DNA from: Choristoneura fumiferana | Lineage: Eukaryota > Arthropoda > Insecta > Lepidoptera > Tortricidae | DNA: 64,000 nt | NCBI RefSeq assembly: GCF_025370935.1 | Contig: NC_133490.1 | Coordinates: forward strand, 2,826,061-2,890,060 | Reading direction: 5' to 3' | Shown here: positions 31,760 through 44,814 of the stretch, piece after piece | How positions within the stretch are numbered: the stretch's first letter is position 1 | Layout: each line of letters begins with the position of its first letter | The notes under the pieces: generated by a model | Seen by the model: only the letters and a program-made list of their open reading frames with translations | Told to the model about the DNA's origin: nothing | Database searches by the model: none | Program-made: the position numbers and the translations under genes

Positions 31760-32180
31760 TTTTTATACGACTGGATGGCAAACGAGCAAGTGGGTCTCCT
31801 GATGGTAAGAGATCACCACCGCCCATAAACATCTGCAACACCAGGGGTATTGCAGACGCGTTGCCAACCTAGACGCCTAAGATGGGTTCTCACGTGCCAG
31901 TAATTTCACCGGCTGTCTTACTCTCCACGAAGAAACACAACAGTGCAAGCACTGCTGCTTCACGGCAGGATTAGCGAGCAAGATCCGGGCGGACCTTGCA
32001 CTTGCGGGTCATCTCATGGGAAGCAATCACCGCCGCCCATGAACACCTGCCAACACGAGGGGTATCACAGGTGCGTTGCCGGCCCTTTGAGACTGATAAG
32101 CTCGTTTATTAAAGATCCCTAAGTTGTACCGCTCCGGAACATTGTCCCAGGAAGCTGGTTCCATATTTTAGTCGTAGTGT
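31760..32180. repeat. Repeat family (gtgggtctcctgatggtaag), copy 1
   Basis: ttatacgactggatggcaaa, cgagcaagtgggtctcctga, ctgtcttactctccacg, acagtgcaagcactgctgct. The right half (32000-32180) is a second diverged unit of a related element (gaacacctgccaacacgagg, gtgcgttgccggccctttga). Other copies are at 39395-39680 and 53035-53325. Confidence 0.75.
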
Positions 32181-32224
32181 TTCAGAAAAAAATCCGGAGA
32201 ATTCCCAAAAATCACATCGTATAG

Positions 32225-32325
32225 CCCATGGACTGCCCTATGGCCCAAGCCCTCTTGTTCTGAGAGGAGGCCTGTGCCCAGCAGTGGGACGTATATAGGC
32301 TGGGATGATGATGATGATGATGACA
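32225..32325 (+). repeat. SINE tail with (ATG)n
   Basis: ggcccaagccctcttgttct, gaggcctgtgcccagcagtg, ggacgtatataggctgggat, then seven ATG-type units. Confidence 0.85.
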
Positions 32326-32379
32326 TCGTATAGATTAGACTTCATTTCAGTTGTTCAACACGTGAACTATGTATTTCAT

Positions 32380-32502
32380 GTTTCTAATCCAATCCATGGG
32401 AATGTCCAGATAAAAAGTCTGTGTAAAATTCCAGACGTGCAGCTATCTACATACGTAGTTTCATCCAAATCCATTCAGCTGTTTCATCGTGAAGGAGTAG
32501 CA

Positions 32503-32540
<38 letters not shown>

Positions 32541-32880
32541 TACCAACAAAATTTCGCATTTATAATACAAGTATTATTACATACTTTAAATAATGGACTT
32601 AAAGTGTCGTATTCCAGAACCAAGTACGTGACATTTTCATTATAACAATTATTAATAACAATTTAGCCACCAATTTATAAATTGGCTTGAAAATTGTTTA
32701 CTTAATGCAGAAATTAGCAAATTAATTAACCGCTTATCTTGAGGTAAAAATTGGGATATTTATAATTCAATACCTACTACACATAATCGCCTAAATTATA
32801 ATAAATAAGTGATATGGACTAATTAATATGGAATGCTTCATACAATTTAGCATTATATGAATCACCTGTTATTGAACTGT
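32380..32880. repeat. Retroposon 3' end with (CA)n, then AT-rich DNA
   Basis: 32430-32500 has gcagctatctacatacgtag and ccaaatccattcagctgttt, a common LINE tail, followed by (CA)n at 32504-32536. 32580-32880 is AT-rich with nothing recognised. Confidence 0.6.
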
Positions 32881-34843
32881 AATATAAGTAATTAAACTTA
32901 ATCAGTTAACTAAAAGTCTTCCGTAAAATCTTATCGAAATTCGATTGATAGATATTTTAGGATAGAATACTATTAGTAATTTCAAGATAGTGATATCATT
33001 TCTATGGAAATACTGAAGTGGTTTAAGCGAGAATGGAATTAATATGGCTTTGGGTTAGGTTTTAAACTTTCGTTATTGACACATATTTATTACCAACCGG
33101 GGCTTGATAGCCTAGAGGTTCAACCAATGGCCACTCAAGCGGAGGATCGTGGGTTTCAACCATGGACTCGCATCTGAGTTTTTGAAAAGTGATAAATTAC
33201 ATTCGAAATTTATGACGAGCTTTATGTTGAAGCAAAATACCTGCACAAACCTGGGAAGCAATTCAATGGTGTGTGTCAAGTTCCCAATCCACACTGGGCC
33301 CGCGTGTGAACTTCGGCCCAAGGCCTTAAAACCCTCTCAATCTGAAAGGAGACCTTGGCTCAGCAGTGGGCCAATACTGTCGAAATTACCTCTGGGTAGA
33401 GAAGGATCGGTTGGGTTCGTGAGTCCTCATGTACAATACAATACAATATACAATACAATGGTTCTTTATTGTACACCAGAAATACTATAAATAAAGAATA
33501 AGTTAACACTAAGAATAACGGCCGAATGTACTTTAAAACGTACCAATTGTTTATTGAAAATTTTTAAATGTGTAGAAATAATATTTAAAATAACCAAACT
33601 GGTGACCTACGTATAGATCTTAAGTGCCATATCTGTAACAAAAAAAATAGCGCCTCAGAAGGCTACGTTTGGTCTACTTAGTATGTGATCGCATCGTGAA
33701 AGTCCAATTTGTATTTATTTTTGTTTTTTATCATTCAATTTTTTCGCGACTCCGTCAGTGAGTTTGTTAATCTCTATATCACGCGAACTATGCAGTTTTT
33801 ACAGGGTTAGGGTTGCCATACGTCAGGATTCGTCTGGACATGTCCGGATTTTCGACCCTTTGTCAGGTCAGGATTGCGGCCGGATATGCGAAGTGTTCGG
33901 ATTTTTAAAAATGACCTCATTGAAAAAAAATAAACATTTTGTTTTCATGATACATTTATTACACCGTTTTTTATGAGTGAAATGATAAATTAAGTAGTAA
34001 CTAATCAACAAAATGAATAATACTTCTTTCAAAACCAATTTAACAGGATAAATTACAGCTAAGACATCTCAATAGGTAATAAATAGCGAGTAGCTAGCGT
34101 AGTACTGCGTAATCTCTGTTACAAGAAATGTCAGGACTTTTAGGGTGATGTCAGGATTGTTGTCAGGACTTTTATTTTTTTCATATGGCAACCCTATATA
34201 GGGTGTTCAATCAAACTTACCCAATAACCCGCTGAAATATTACTGAATAATTTGAATGTGATTTAACGGCAATAGTTACAGTCCTGTGATGGTAGATTTG
34301 CCAGCACTTAAACTAGTTTGCTAATTTCGTTCGGTACTCGAAACATAAAGATCGGTTTTATTTTTCTTCCACATTTGAAACCGCACTGGGCCAGCGTGGG
34401 AACTATTAGCCCTCTTGTTCTGAGAGGAGGCCTGTGCCCAGCAGTGGGACGTATAATATACGCTGGGATGGTATGGTATGGTATGATTTGAATCTTTAGG
34501 AAAACGAAGGAAACCGTTGAGTCCCGAGTTACATTAACATTCTGGTTGTATCTGTAACTATTGTTGACTGCATCATTTAATATTAGAAAAAGGTACATTC
34601 AAACCATTAACCTTACTAACAAAATAGCAACAACATCAAGATGCTTCCGGTATTACGAAAATAGAAAACCAGTTTTTTGCATTCGACATTTGTCCCTGAT
34701 TTCGTTCGTGTAGTAAATATTAGTAGAATCGAATACTGAGGTACAGTCACGTACATTAATATCTGCCACAGCAGAGCATGCAAAAATATCACACTTCCTA
34801 CAGTTCGAGTTCGAGTGGTTCGAATAGACAAAGACGGCATCAC
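32880..34843. repeat. Duplicated 1.9-kb block, copy A
   Basis: Near-identical to 61880-63786, same orientation. Includes a degraded SINE (33100-33380), a ctttattgtacacc LINE tail (33430-33490), a stretch with repeated gtcaggat words (33820-34180) and another SINE tail (34370-34490). At 34803 it jumps to cgagtggttcgaatagacaa, which in copy B lies about 178 bp further on. Only chance ORFs; no gene. Confidence 0.92.
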
Positions 34844-35190
34844 ATTTATCAGTCAATAAAAAATAATCAATGGGTTTTAAGTTTTAAGTTGACTAATACT
34901 TACTTTGTCAATTCGAAAACGTCCAAATTACCCCACGCTCGAGGGATGTATATCAAATGAAAAATACAAAACTGTTACTAATATAAGGTGTTAATTAATA
35001 TACTGAAAACCTGACACTCCGAGTCTTTTTTAAGTTAGTTTAAGGTAATTAAATTATCTACTTAAAAATCTTCGCTAGATTCGACTCGATTCTGAATAAA
35101 CTTCTTTCAGGTTTTCGGTTATTTTATTTATATCTTGTATTTTATATTACAATCTTCCATGAAAAATTATCTACCTAACTGATATAAGTA
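34844..35190. other. Non-coding
   Basis: AT-rich; nothing recognised. Confidence 0.5.
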
Positions 35191-35324
35191 CAGTCATCGT
35201 CATAAATAACTGGTCACTTTTGTACCTTGTCGCTTTCAGTCGGTACACAATTTCGTATGGCTTTTCAATCATGACGTTAAAATGACAAGGTACAAAAGTG
35301 ATCACTTATTTATGACGTTGACTG
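35191..35324. mobile_element. TA-flanked MITE (CAGTCA ends)
   Basis: 134 bp. Ends CAGTCATCGTCATAAATAA / CAGTCAACGTCATAAATAA, followed by paired words tcacttttgtaccttgtc / gacaaggtacaaaagtga. TA at 35189-35190 and 35325-35326. Confidence 0.85.
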
Positions 35325-35907
35325 TACATATAGAAATAAAAGTAGGTAAGTATCTACACAGCATAAAAATAAAGTATTTTATTGTATTTTTTGAAAACAT
35401 ATTTTCGTTAAGAATTTTATTTCACTCGAAAAAATCACCAATGAAGGATAAAATAGAATATTTTCGAATTTTAGAAGAGTAAAAAAATGAGTTTTTCTGA
35501 AGTTTATCATATATCACGTCAATCTTCAAAATCTTCAAATAATTTATTGAATTAGGCGTTACTTTGCCAAGGTCCATATTAATGAACTTAGTTCACAATG
35601 TAAACAATGTGCTTTTTATGTTATGTTATGTTGTATTATTATGTTGTTTGTAAACAATTACTTTGTTCACTTGTGACCCCCAATGGTCGCGGGAGAGCAA
35701 GGCAATTTTTTATAGTTCATCGTCACTCTTCAAATAAATTTTGAGTTGAATTTTACAATACATTAATTATTTACCGTATACTTACAAGAAATTAACTGTA
35801 TGTAGCTAATCAATATTTGCATATAATAAGACACATTTTTTGCAGTTAGCTTATGTTTGACAATGAATATGTTTATTAGAATTGGGATACCTTTATTCAA
35901 TAAAAAC
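35325..35907. other. Non-coding
   Basis: AT-rich. 35540-35600 (ttgaattaggcgttactttg) resembles 8020-8060, another small dispersed repeat. No gene. Confidence 0.45.
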
Positions 35908-36200
35908 ACGGCCAAGCGCGAGTGGGATACGTGCACAGAGGATTCCGTGTTATTCTTTAGGGAGATATGTAAAAATATATGATATAAACCGTATCTATTA
36001 ATATCCAGTGTTAGCAGATCCCAGGTTTTAAGTAAAATGTACGCAGTGTAGACAAACTAAACAACCTAAACTAAACTATGTACTTATTTCAGGCGTCTAT
36101 GGTTTTTGGGATACAGCTCTATGACAGACAGATGGACAGACGGACTAACGTATAATGTAGCAATATTAATCCCTTTGTCACCCGAAGGAATCCTGAAAAG
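35908..36200. repeat. Degraded copy of the aaccggccaagtgcg-type repeat
   Basis: aacacggccaagcgcgagtg at the head and gacagatggacagacggact at the tail; same family as 18500-19135. Confidence 0.6.
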
Positions 36201-37969
36201 GACGGAATGTTGAGCATCAGACATTACTCCGTATAGCAATGGTCACCACAGGCCTGGTTCGTATAATTCAATTGCTGTCAAATTATAAATAAAACAGCTT
36301 ATTTTTTCTGTAAAACCTCCCGGGTTAGACTAAGAAAACTATGTCTATTATGCCTTGTCCATATCTTGGTATTTTTATAGAAATACTGGCATGCAACCAA
36401 CATGGAAAATGACACATATCAAAGTTCGTTCGCACTTCCCATCATTGTTGCATGATTTTTTTGTTTTCATATTTAGCTACAGAACTAGATAGAACAAAAT
36501 AATATATGGGACGCCGTTGAACCAAATTCACACATTGTCGACTAAATTCAAATCAGATTGTAAAACTAGTGACAAAGCTAACCTCAAATTAAAAATACGC
36601 AGAACGTACGAGCAGCGCGACCGTTCGAATCGCGCTCCACATTCGAAATAATAATTGTATTAAGGAAACATGAGCGGCGCGCATGTGTTTGTTTGTTTGT
36701 TTACCCGCCAGTGACGTCATATGTTTATTCTCGCGAGGAAGCGCGGGCATATCGGTATAGCAGATAAAATAATTGATTTTGTGATAAGATTTGACTAGTA
36801 AATTGCACTGATAGCATGCTATATTTCGCTGTTCCGTGATAATATTTAGCTCGGTTAGAAGAAACAATGAAAGATTGTGTAAACAAAAGAACAATACTAT
36901 TAAAATGAATGAATATTCAAAATGTTCAATAGCTCTCCTGAAATATGTAAAATATAATATTTATTAATTTTTAACTTTTACATACGTTGTAAAAGATTAT
37001 ATGGTAAAGCATAAATTAGCCCGCCCAGCTTTTTATACAATATTCACATGATGGTTTTTCTATATTCAAATGGAGGCGTTTGATTAAAATGAAGTCTAAT
37101 GGTTCAGTATTCAAATGTTCAGGGTTTTCCAAAGGCTTCAGATTTGTCAGGTATTATCTAATTTCAATCAATCAGGAAGAAGCAGCAGAGCATTAAGTCA
37201 TATTTGACAAATTCAATGAAGAACGTGTTTGAATTGCTACGTTATTTTTTCGGTTTTCTGTACAGACAAGAATATTTATTTTGGTTCAACACTAAAAAAA
37301 TATACTGTTTGCAATTTTTGAAACATAGTTTTTATCGTTACATAATCGAAAGGAAGCTGTGACCAGGAGCTGTCTTTTTGGTTTGGCTAAACGAAAGAGT
37401 TAAGCTCTTACACTTGAACTGGATCGAGTTGCGAGAGGATTTTTGTCATTCACTTCATTCTCAACTAAATACGACCCACCACTGAACACAGGCCAGCATG
37501 CTAGAGGGTGCTTGCCAAACCATGGATTAGTGCACCTGGGAACGTAACCGCCAAGGTCACCACCAGGTTTTACTTTGACGGGGACACACAAATCGTGTAT
37601 TTTCATTTTTGTTTTATTAGTGTTTGCTGTTTATTGTTTTTTTATGTATTAGTGTATGTGTGAATGTGTGTGTCTTCTTGCTTTTTCTTTTCTCTTTCAG
37701 GTTATTTGAACGCCAATTTCTTTTCATGCGAAGGTGTCAACAGAAAATTTGCAAGCCACTTTTGTTAGGGTTATGTACAATAAAACCGATTATTTAAATG
37801 TCAATGTCCATTTTTTTTTTCTCTTTCACCATTGGTTACAAAGGCTCCACAATGCGGTTTCAAGGTCCCGCCATGTTTTGTTTACTGCACGTAGTAAACC
37901 ACATTTCTTAGGCGCCCTATGCCATTAATCTTTTGAATAATCATTTACTGCATGACATAATTAGCCGTC
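36201..37969. other. Non-coding; possible upstream regulatory DNA
   Basis: No reliable gene. 36590-36730 contains CpG-bearing sequence (gagcagcgcgaccgttcgaa, gagcggcgcgcatgtg) that is not repeated elsewhere in the window. 37665-37700 has a strong acceptor-like tract cttgctttttcttttctctttcag with no partner exon identified. Confidence 0.35.
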
Positions 37970-38795
37970 AACATTTCGGCGGTGAATTAATACACGATCG
38001 CGAGGTGTCAAGCGAGCCGCGGTTCCCCTTGTTTACACACGCACACATGCGCACAGCCGCACACACCGCCGCGCCCGTCGAGCCGCTTATTTAGGTATAT
38101 TGTTGTTTATTTTATTCGGCGCTATGCTCCGACACAGCGAGCCTTTCGACTCAGTTTTAACGCGTACGTTTTATGAAACGACAACTATGCGTTGATGTTC
38201 GCTCGCGAGAATAATTATTAATATCGGCTAGCGACCGAAATAACGAGCCGGTAAACAAATTCGCGATTTTTATTGGAAGGGCCACTTTGTTAAATAGATC
38301 GTGAGGTTTTATTTACTTTTGTTTTTTTTTTATTGGTAACCTATTCGCACGTTCGCCGGTGCCGGTTGTCTCCGCGAATTTTAATAGCCGTTAATCATAG
38401 TTTATTTTTGCCGCGCAACGTGTGTTAATTGTGATCGGACCTGTTACATTTTGACGGACTGTTTTTAAGTTCGGATTTTGTTGAGTGAATGAAAAAGTTT
38501 GCTATAATTTTTGCGAGCAAAATGTCATGTTTATAGCAACCGGTTCTATTTTTGAACAATAGAGCTGGCTTCGATTGTGTTCCGAATTTGATTTGTTTCG
38601 TGCGGTCGGAGTTTAAAAAGTTTAAATTTTGAGTTTTGGCGGGAAGGCGAGGTGCTAACGGTGAAGTAGGCTGCACAGAAAGTTAGGAAAAGTGTTGAGC
38701 ACACATCGAATGCCGGCGAGTGTTTTTTCAACGCGTTTTCGAGGCTAAGCGCTAGCTGTTTGAACAAGTGTGTTTTCTAATGGATTTATTTTGAG
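37970..38795 (+). promoter_or_regulatory. Candidate promoter and untranslated first exon
   Basis: CpG-rich island in AT-rich DNA. An arthropod initiator TCAGTT lies at 38151-38156, about 645 nt before a consensus splice donor TTTGAG|GTGAGT (38795/38796). The interval has only short upstream ORFs (for example ATGGATTTATTTTGA at 38780), so it would be a 5' UTR exon. No TATA box at the right distance. The gene it would serve would lie to the right; no coding exon for it was found. Confidence 0.35.
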
Positions 38796-39394
38796 GTGAG
38801 TTTAAATTTACTTGTGTTGGTGTTTGTATTGTTTGTTCTTCGTGTTTTGTGTGAGTGTTCAGTGCCGGTGGCGGGAAACCGAATACCTAGCCGGTTGTTT
38901 GCGTGTGTGCGTGTACAAACAACATTGTAGTGTGAGTGTGCGACTTATTGTCACTTTGTTTAAGAGGGGAGGTAAGGGAGAGGTTACTTGTCATGCATTT
39001 AGGCGAACACTAAAGTTTGATGATTTGACTTTTATCAACTTTAAATTGCGATTGAGGCGATTGTTTACCCACGCACGGTCGTTCGATATCTATAATTATT
39101 GATTTTCGACATCACGCCACTGCCAAATTAGTTATGCAAAGTAAATAGTAGTTTTGCATGCGTTTAGTTGGATTTAATTTAAGATTTCACTGCGATTTCA
39201 ATTTGCTCATTACGGTTATTTGACAGGTTATCTAGCTCGATGTGAAAAGCTTAAACTTTTTAGGTATATGAAGTTTCGAAAGGTCTCCAATTCAACATAC
39301 AAAATATAAGTGCATTATTATTAGTTTTAATTAAGATAATAGATTTATCTATTTAAGCTTCCGCAGTACTTTTGCTACGAAGTTTATCCAAGTT
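38796..39394. other. Non-coding, possibly first intron
   Basis: Non-repetitive; short ORFs without coding character. Confidence 0.4.
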
Positions 39395-39680
39395 TTTTTT
39401 TTATTCGACTGGATGGAAAACGAGCAAGTGGGTCTCCTGATGGTAAGAGATCACCATCGGCCATAAACATCTGCAACACCAGGGGTATTGCAGATGCGTT
39501 GCCAACCTAAAGGCCTAAGATGGGATACCTCAAGTGCCAGTAATTTCACCGGCTGTCTTACTCTCCACGCCAAAACACAACAGTGCAAGGACTGCTACTT
39601 CACGGCAGGATAAGCGAGCAAGATGGTGTTAGCAATCCGAGCGGACCTTGCACAAGGTCCTACCACCTAGCACCGCCTAT
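39395..39680. repeat. Repeat family (gtgggtctcctgatggtaag), copy 2
   Basis: ttattcgactggatggaaaa, cgagcaagtgggtctcctga ... acggcaggataagcgagcaa, atccgagcggaccttgcac. Same orientation as copy 1. Confidence 0.8.
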
Positions 39681-40404
39681 TTATTGGAGAATAAAATATG
39701 GACTAGTTATACTTCAACCATCAAGCAGCTTGTAGAGACATTAGGCTAGGTTAGGCACATAGCGTACACGAAAGCAGTGAGCCTTTTGTGAATTTGTGAA
39801 GTAGATAACACCTACACAGGTTCGCTTACCTAATGACATAGTGGTACTAAGGTAATGTCTAGTTAGGTCAACAAGTATTATGTCTACATCAGTATACATA
39901 TATAATAAACTTACACGTTCAAATCCTCATTATCATAGCCTATAGCAGTCCACTGCTGGACATAGGCCTTCCCCAGTGAGCGCCATTGCACCTTCTTTTC
40001 GGCTCTAAGCATCCAGTTTCTACCAGCAGCCTTCCGCAGAAATAAAATAGCTAATCAAAACAAAGGTTGCCTGGAGGAGATCGCTTTGTAGGAATAAGGC
40101 TTCCATTGCTTACCATATAAATTTTCTTAAACTGTTTTTTGTTTCTTCTGCTCTAAACTGTTTATTATGTATGTGCTGAACAATAAAGGGTCATTGTATT
40201 GTATTGAATAGTATAAATACAAAAATTATTTGTGTTTGTCACTTTTTACACTGAAACGTTTAAAGGATTTAAATTATGTCTATCTGGTACATAGATAGCC
40301 GACTTTTATCCCAATGCCCACGGGATCGAGACGTATGCATGTAAAATCCCACAATCTCCACCGCTGAGTCTTAAGATACATGCAATTTAGCACGTTTGCT
40401 AGGG
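39681..40404. other. Non-coding with LINE tail
   Basis: 39935-40100 matches the common block catagcctatagcagtccactgctggacataggcc (in part) of a lepidopteran LINE. 40130-40200 ends with a gtattgtattg tail. No gene. Confidence 0.5.
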
Positions 40405-40560
40405 ATGGTAATCGATGGCGAAATAATAGATTGATTGATAATCGATTATTTTAACTGTGTCGATATCAATTAATCGATTAAGGGCGCTCATGGTATCGAT
40501 TAGTCGATTAATCGAATCGATATCGAACATTCCTACGGTGTTGCCAGATGTACCGCTTTT
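40405..40560. repeat. ATCGAT-rich dispersed repeat
   Basis: gggatggtaatcgatggcga then multiple nested ATCGAT / ATTAATCGAT words, ending cgatatcgaacattccta. Its terminal half recurs at 40860-40915, after the MITE at 40671-40819. Confidence 0.65.
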
Positions 40561-40670
40561 CCGCGTTTTACACCGCCTTTTATAAGGAGGTACGGCACAC
40601 TCTAGGTGCGAAATTCAAACTTTTTACAGTTTAAATGTGTTTAAAGTGAAATAAAATGGATGACACTATA

Positions 40671-40819
40671 TCCCGGCCGTAAAATACCGACATGGAAATA
40701 CCGACCCGATATTTCGTGTACTCGCCCATACAAACTGGTGTCAAACTGACAAGAGTTTCTATGGGCGTGTACACCAAATATCATGTCGGTATTTCCATGT
40801 CGGTATTTTACGGCCGGGA
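40671..40819. mobile_element. MITE with perfect 35-bp terminal inverted repeats
   Basis: Ends TCCCGGCCGTAAAATACCGA, CATGGAAATACCGAC. The inner arms ttcgtgtactcgcccata / tatgggcgtgtacaccaaa are also inverted. It lies inside the ATCGAT-rich repeat (pieces on both sides), so it probably inserted into it. Confidence 0.85.
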
Positions 40820-40849
40820 AATAGTGGCACCAATTTTATTCGATTAATT

Positions 40850-40925
40850 GATTACTTTTCGATAATTTTACATGGATTAATCGATTAATCGAATCGATAT
40901 CGAACATCCCTAACGGTTGCTCTTT
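40850..40925. repeat. ATCGAT-rich repeat, second piece
   Basis: gattaatcgattaatcgaat, cgatatcgaacatccctaac; the same sequence as 40500-40540. Confidence 0.65.
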
Positions 40926-40971
40926 ATAGGTAATAGCGTAACTGAAGAACGCGATGTACAGTCAAGTGCAA

Positions 40972-41061
40972 TAATATTCCGCTGACGCTTATGTTATTTC
41001 ATACGAGAGTGAGAGGGATGGTACGATATGAACTTCGATTTTCGAATTTCGTTTAGCCCCC
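40972..41061. mobile_element. Half copy of the palindromic ctacgaaattcgaa MITE
   Basis: Contains atacgagagtgagagggatg, gtacgatatgaacttcgatt, ttcgaatttcgtttagcccc: the right arm of the element at 29925. Confidence 0.65.
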
Positions 41062-42529
41062 CTGGTAGTAGTACGTCGCGTAGTCTATCCGGATATCTAC
41101 CACCATCTTACCTATTAAACTTCTGCCATATAGCAGTGGTTGCACTGTTGTATTCCGATTTTGGGGTTAAAATAGAAGGTGAAATAACTAACATAGAGAT
41201 TCAATCATATTCATTTCATCGTTAACATCAGGTCCATTAGTACAATTTTTGTAGTTCTTAAACTCTTTAAAAATGCCAGTACGTTATGTTCTGTCAGGGC
41301 ACAGCAACTTTTGTAGAATTAATAAACTAAACATTACTTAATGTAACATCTTAAAACGAAATTATAAAAAGATACAAATTCTCACTCGCCAGGCCCCCCT
41401 CCCTCATTTTTACGCCTTTGTTAGTCTACTTAAAAATAATAAAATACTAAAATGTCTCAATATCAAATTTTGACAAATTAAGTACCTATGAGATAATAAC
41501 GGATTTTAATGATTCACGGTTATGAATGAATGAACCGTTTATTACTTGAATGTGAGTCATTATGGAGGTGCTACATTTTTTTTTAAACTACATCGCAGTC
41601 AGCCGTTGTATGGCATGAAATTATAATATGCAATCCTTAGGTAACTTATTAAGCACAAATAACCTAACCTAACCAACAAAACCCCCGACTTTGTCACTTC
41701 AAAGTTCTATTGAACTAAATATTACAATTCAGCAGGAAATTAATTTAAATTATGTAAATTAATATTACATTTCTTTCAGGGAAATACTTAAATATTCCCG
41801 ATATTCAAATACCTATGTAACCCATTATTATACAAAATGCAGTGTAAATGGCTAATTAGCTATTATTTTACCAGGAATCGTAAAATGCGATCAAATCGAT
41901 TGAAATGCCGTATGACAATTACGACAACTCTAGAACTTCAATGGATTTTGCTCACATTTTAGGAACCCAAATAGCGATGCTTGAGGATCATAACACAGAG
42001 TTGTCAAAATAAGAAAACTTTCGAAATTACCACGGGATAAGAATTCAGCTCTTTTTCTAAGATAGTAGGTAAGTAAATAATAAAATCAATTATGGAGATG
42101 TTTTTAAATAAATGGGCTATCGTTCACGAATAAAGAACGATGATAAGTTGGTACATGCTTAAGATTATTTCAACCAATTCACATAACATGTATGCTATAA
42201 TTATAAATATAACCCTCTAGTGACTGAGAAAGGCAAATAAAGGGGATGGAGTTACAAAAACAAGGGTATCAAGACCCCAATATAGAAGTTTTTTCTTAAA
42301 CCTCTCCGCTTGAAGCTTTAAATTTTGAATTGTGCACACGAACTTCGTAATTTAAATCTATTCGAGACACTGTTCACATAATAATTATAATTTGGACAAA
42401 AGTCATTTACTGAGTCTTAAATTACGTCAATAATTTGCAATATCAAATTGTTAGCTAAAATTTGTATTTATATTTGTATAACTCTTTATTTGTACATAAA
42501 ACACATAAAAATAACAGTTTACATAGAGC
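41062..42529. other. Non-coding
   Basis: AT-rich. 41690-41720 has ccccgactttgtcacttcaa, a fragment related to 31330-31350. No gene recognised. Confidence 0.45.
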
Positions 42530-42629
42530 NNNNNNNNNNNNNNNNNNNNNNNNNNNNNNNNNNNNNNNNNNNNNNNNNNNNNNNNNNNNNNNNNNNNNNN
42601 NNNNNNNNNNNNNNNNNNNNNNNNNNNNN
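42530..42629. other. Assembly gap (100 N)
   Basis: Exactly 100 N, probably a scaffold join of unknown length. Confidence 1.
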
Positions 42630-43282
42630 AGAATGCTTTTACAAGGAACTGGTACACGCCTTAACGTAACGTAACGTAAACGTCACATAAATGGAATCGC
42701 CTATTAAGTTTTTAAGAGCGCAGATCTTTTTACGGCTACGTAAACCGTTACGTTAAGGGTTCCGTACGTAACCGTTAACTGTTAAGGGGCGTGTTTCGCG
42801 AAAGTTAATCAAAATGCTTGCGCAAGTCGCCGCTGAAGTGCCGTTGTACTTAAGCAATAAAAAATAATAAGGTTTTACGTTTTCTGAGAGTGTTACGTAA
42901 TATATTTATTTCTAAACGATTCTTTTGGCTAACGCCTTGCCAAATAGTATAGAGCGAATCACAAAAACAAAAGAGAATCAATGATTTTGAAATTTGTTTT
43001 TTTTTGCGTATGCGGCCAGTTTTGCACCGCGTAGTTTTACAACGTTACAAAGAGACAAAAGTATTTAAAAAAAAAAACAATGTCTAAAAATAGGCACGTG
43101 TTTTGTTTTGATTGGTAGTCGTCGAATTGACTAGTGAAGTGTTTGAGTGCGTTATTCGTTTGTTTAGGTATGGTTGTGTTAGCTTTGAAACGGGAGTCTA
43201 GTGAGTGAGTAGTTTCAAACTCTGAAAATAAACAGTAGGTGTCATAAAAGGCAGATTAAGAGACCTAATGTTTTAACATTCA
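42630..43282. other. Non-coding
   Basis: Starts with a short taacg repeat (42660-42680) and palindromic cgtaaccgttaac words (42735-42790). No gene. Confidence 0.4.
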
Positions 43283-43500
43283 AAGTCAAAGTCAAAGTCA
43301 AAGTCAAAATATCTTTATTCAATTTAGGCTATAACAAGCACTCATGAATGCCAAAAAAAAACTACCACCGGTTCGGAAAAACCTCTGTTGAGAAGAATCC
43401 GGCAAGAAACTCAACGAGGTATATTTTATTTAAACAGATTTACAATATTATTAAATGATACCTATACATCACAAGTATTTAACACATCTTTATTTTTAAC
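43283..43500 (-). mobile_element. LINE 3' end, copy 1 (minus)
   Basis: Begins with (CAAAGT)5 at 43283-43312, then atctttattcaatttaggct; contains ccaccggttcggaaaaacct and gagaagaatccggcaagaaa. Inverse of 46110-46345. Confidence 0.75.
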
Positions 43501-44814
43501 ACAGTAGGTTCGCTATTTGAAGGGATCGCTAATGCGGATCGGAATTATTTCCAAATATCCCTGTCCATGATATAATGACTAACTTTATAATATGCCTTAG
43601 ATATTAATGTCTTCATCAGGTCAATTTAGGTTAGCGCCAGCTTTAAACTAAAGCTCTGTGATAAGGAAAGTAAGAAGAAATTTAAAACACGGTATTTTAT
43701 ATAGTCGTCATGATAGTTCGCTAATAATTTTCAACTTATGACCACGATCAATCAAGAGTGTCGACACTTTGAAGAGATATCTAATTGCAAGACCTATTTC
43801 TATACAAGATGGTTAAACTAACACTTCACAAAGAATCGTCTCCAAACCAAAAACTTAGTTGACTTCCACAAAAAATGGTGCACAAAACTTACCCCAATAA
43901 AACTAAACATCAACACATTGCGTAACTTTACGGCACAATATTTTCCACATTTACGACAAACTCCCCAAATACATCCATAACTACCCGAAAACTTTTCAAC
44001 CACAAAGTGGCCCAACTATTAAACTGAAACTTCCTAGCTAGGGGAGTTACTGAAGCCATTTTTTTCCTTTAACTGCATTATGGCGTGTGAAATATACATT
44101 AATCGGTACCTTGGCATAACCCGACCAGACAACGTATGGACCCAGTTCGTATAGAGCGCGGTTTGGGCTAGATGTATACTTAATTTGGACGGTCGGTGAA
44201 CTGCATTGCAGATATGTAGATGTGTTTTGAACCTATAGGTTTAAAGGGGACGAATTGGGTTGCTTTTTAATTTGAGGTTTGGGTTCATTAATGTCTTTGT
44301 ATGGCGTAATTGCATTAAGTAGGCAAGCCCTCGTCACTGTTAGCATCATTTTGTGCAGTTGAACTAATGGAAGTCTCGTTTCATTCTATGTGACGGTATA
44401 TTTTAAATCTATGGTTTTACGCGAACAATATTTTAAATAGTAAACAAGTTTTATTGAGATTTTGATTCTCCAGTCATACGACCAAATATTTTTTTTTTAT
44501 GAAAAAATGTGGGATTTGACACAGAAATGGACCGAAAAAGAGATAGCTGGATGATTTGGACGCATGTAAAATTTAATGGCACAGAGTACATTTTTATATA
44601 GGGTATGGCAAGGAAAGAAGTTATGGTAAGAAGAGGACGCTTTTGTCCAGCAGTCAGACATTTATCGTGCTATAAAAAAAGTAGCTCAAGCTAGCTTTCC
44701 ATTAAAATTTAGGTTTTTCAGAAAAAAAAACGAGTTAGAACTTCTAAAATGTTCTTCTCCATCACCACCGTATAATCATCATCTTCAGAGGAAAAGTACA
44801 GACAAATAAAATTC
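43501..44814. other. Non-coding
   Basis: No recognisable gene or complete element. Confidence 0.45.
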
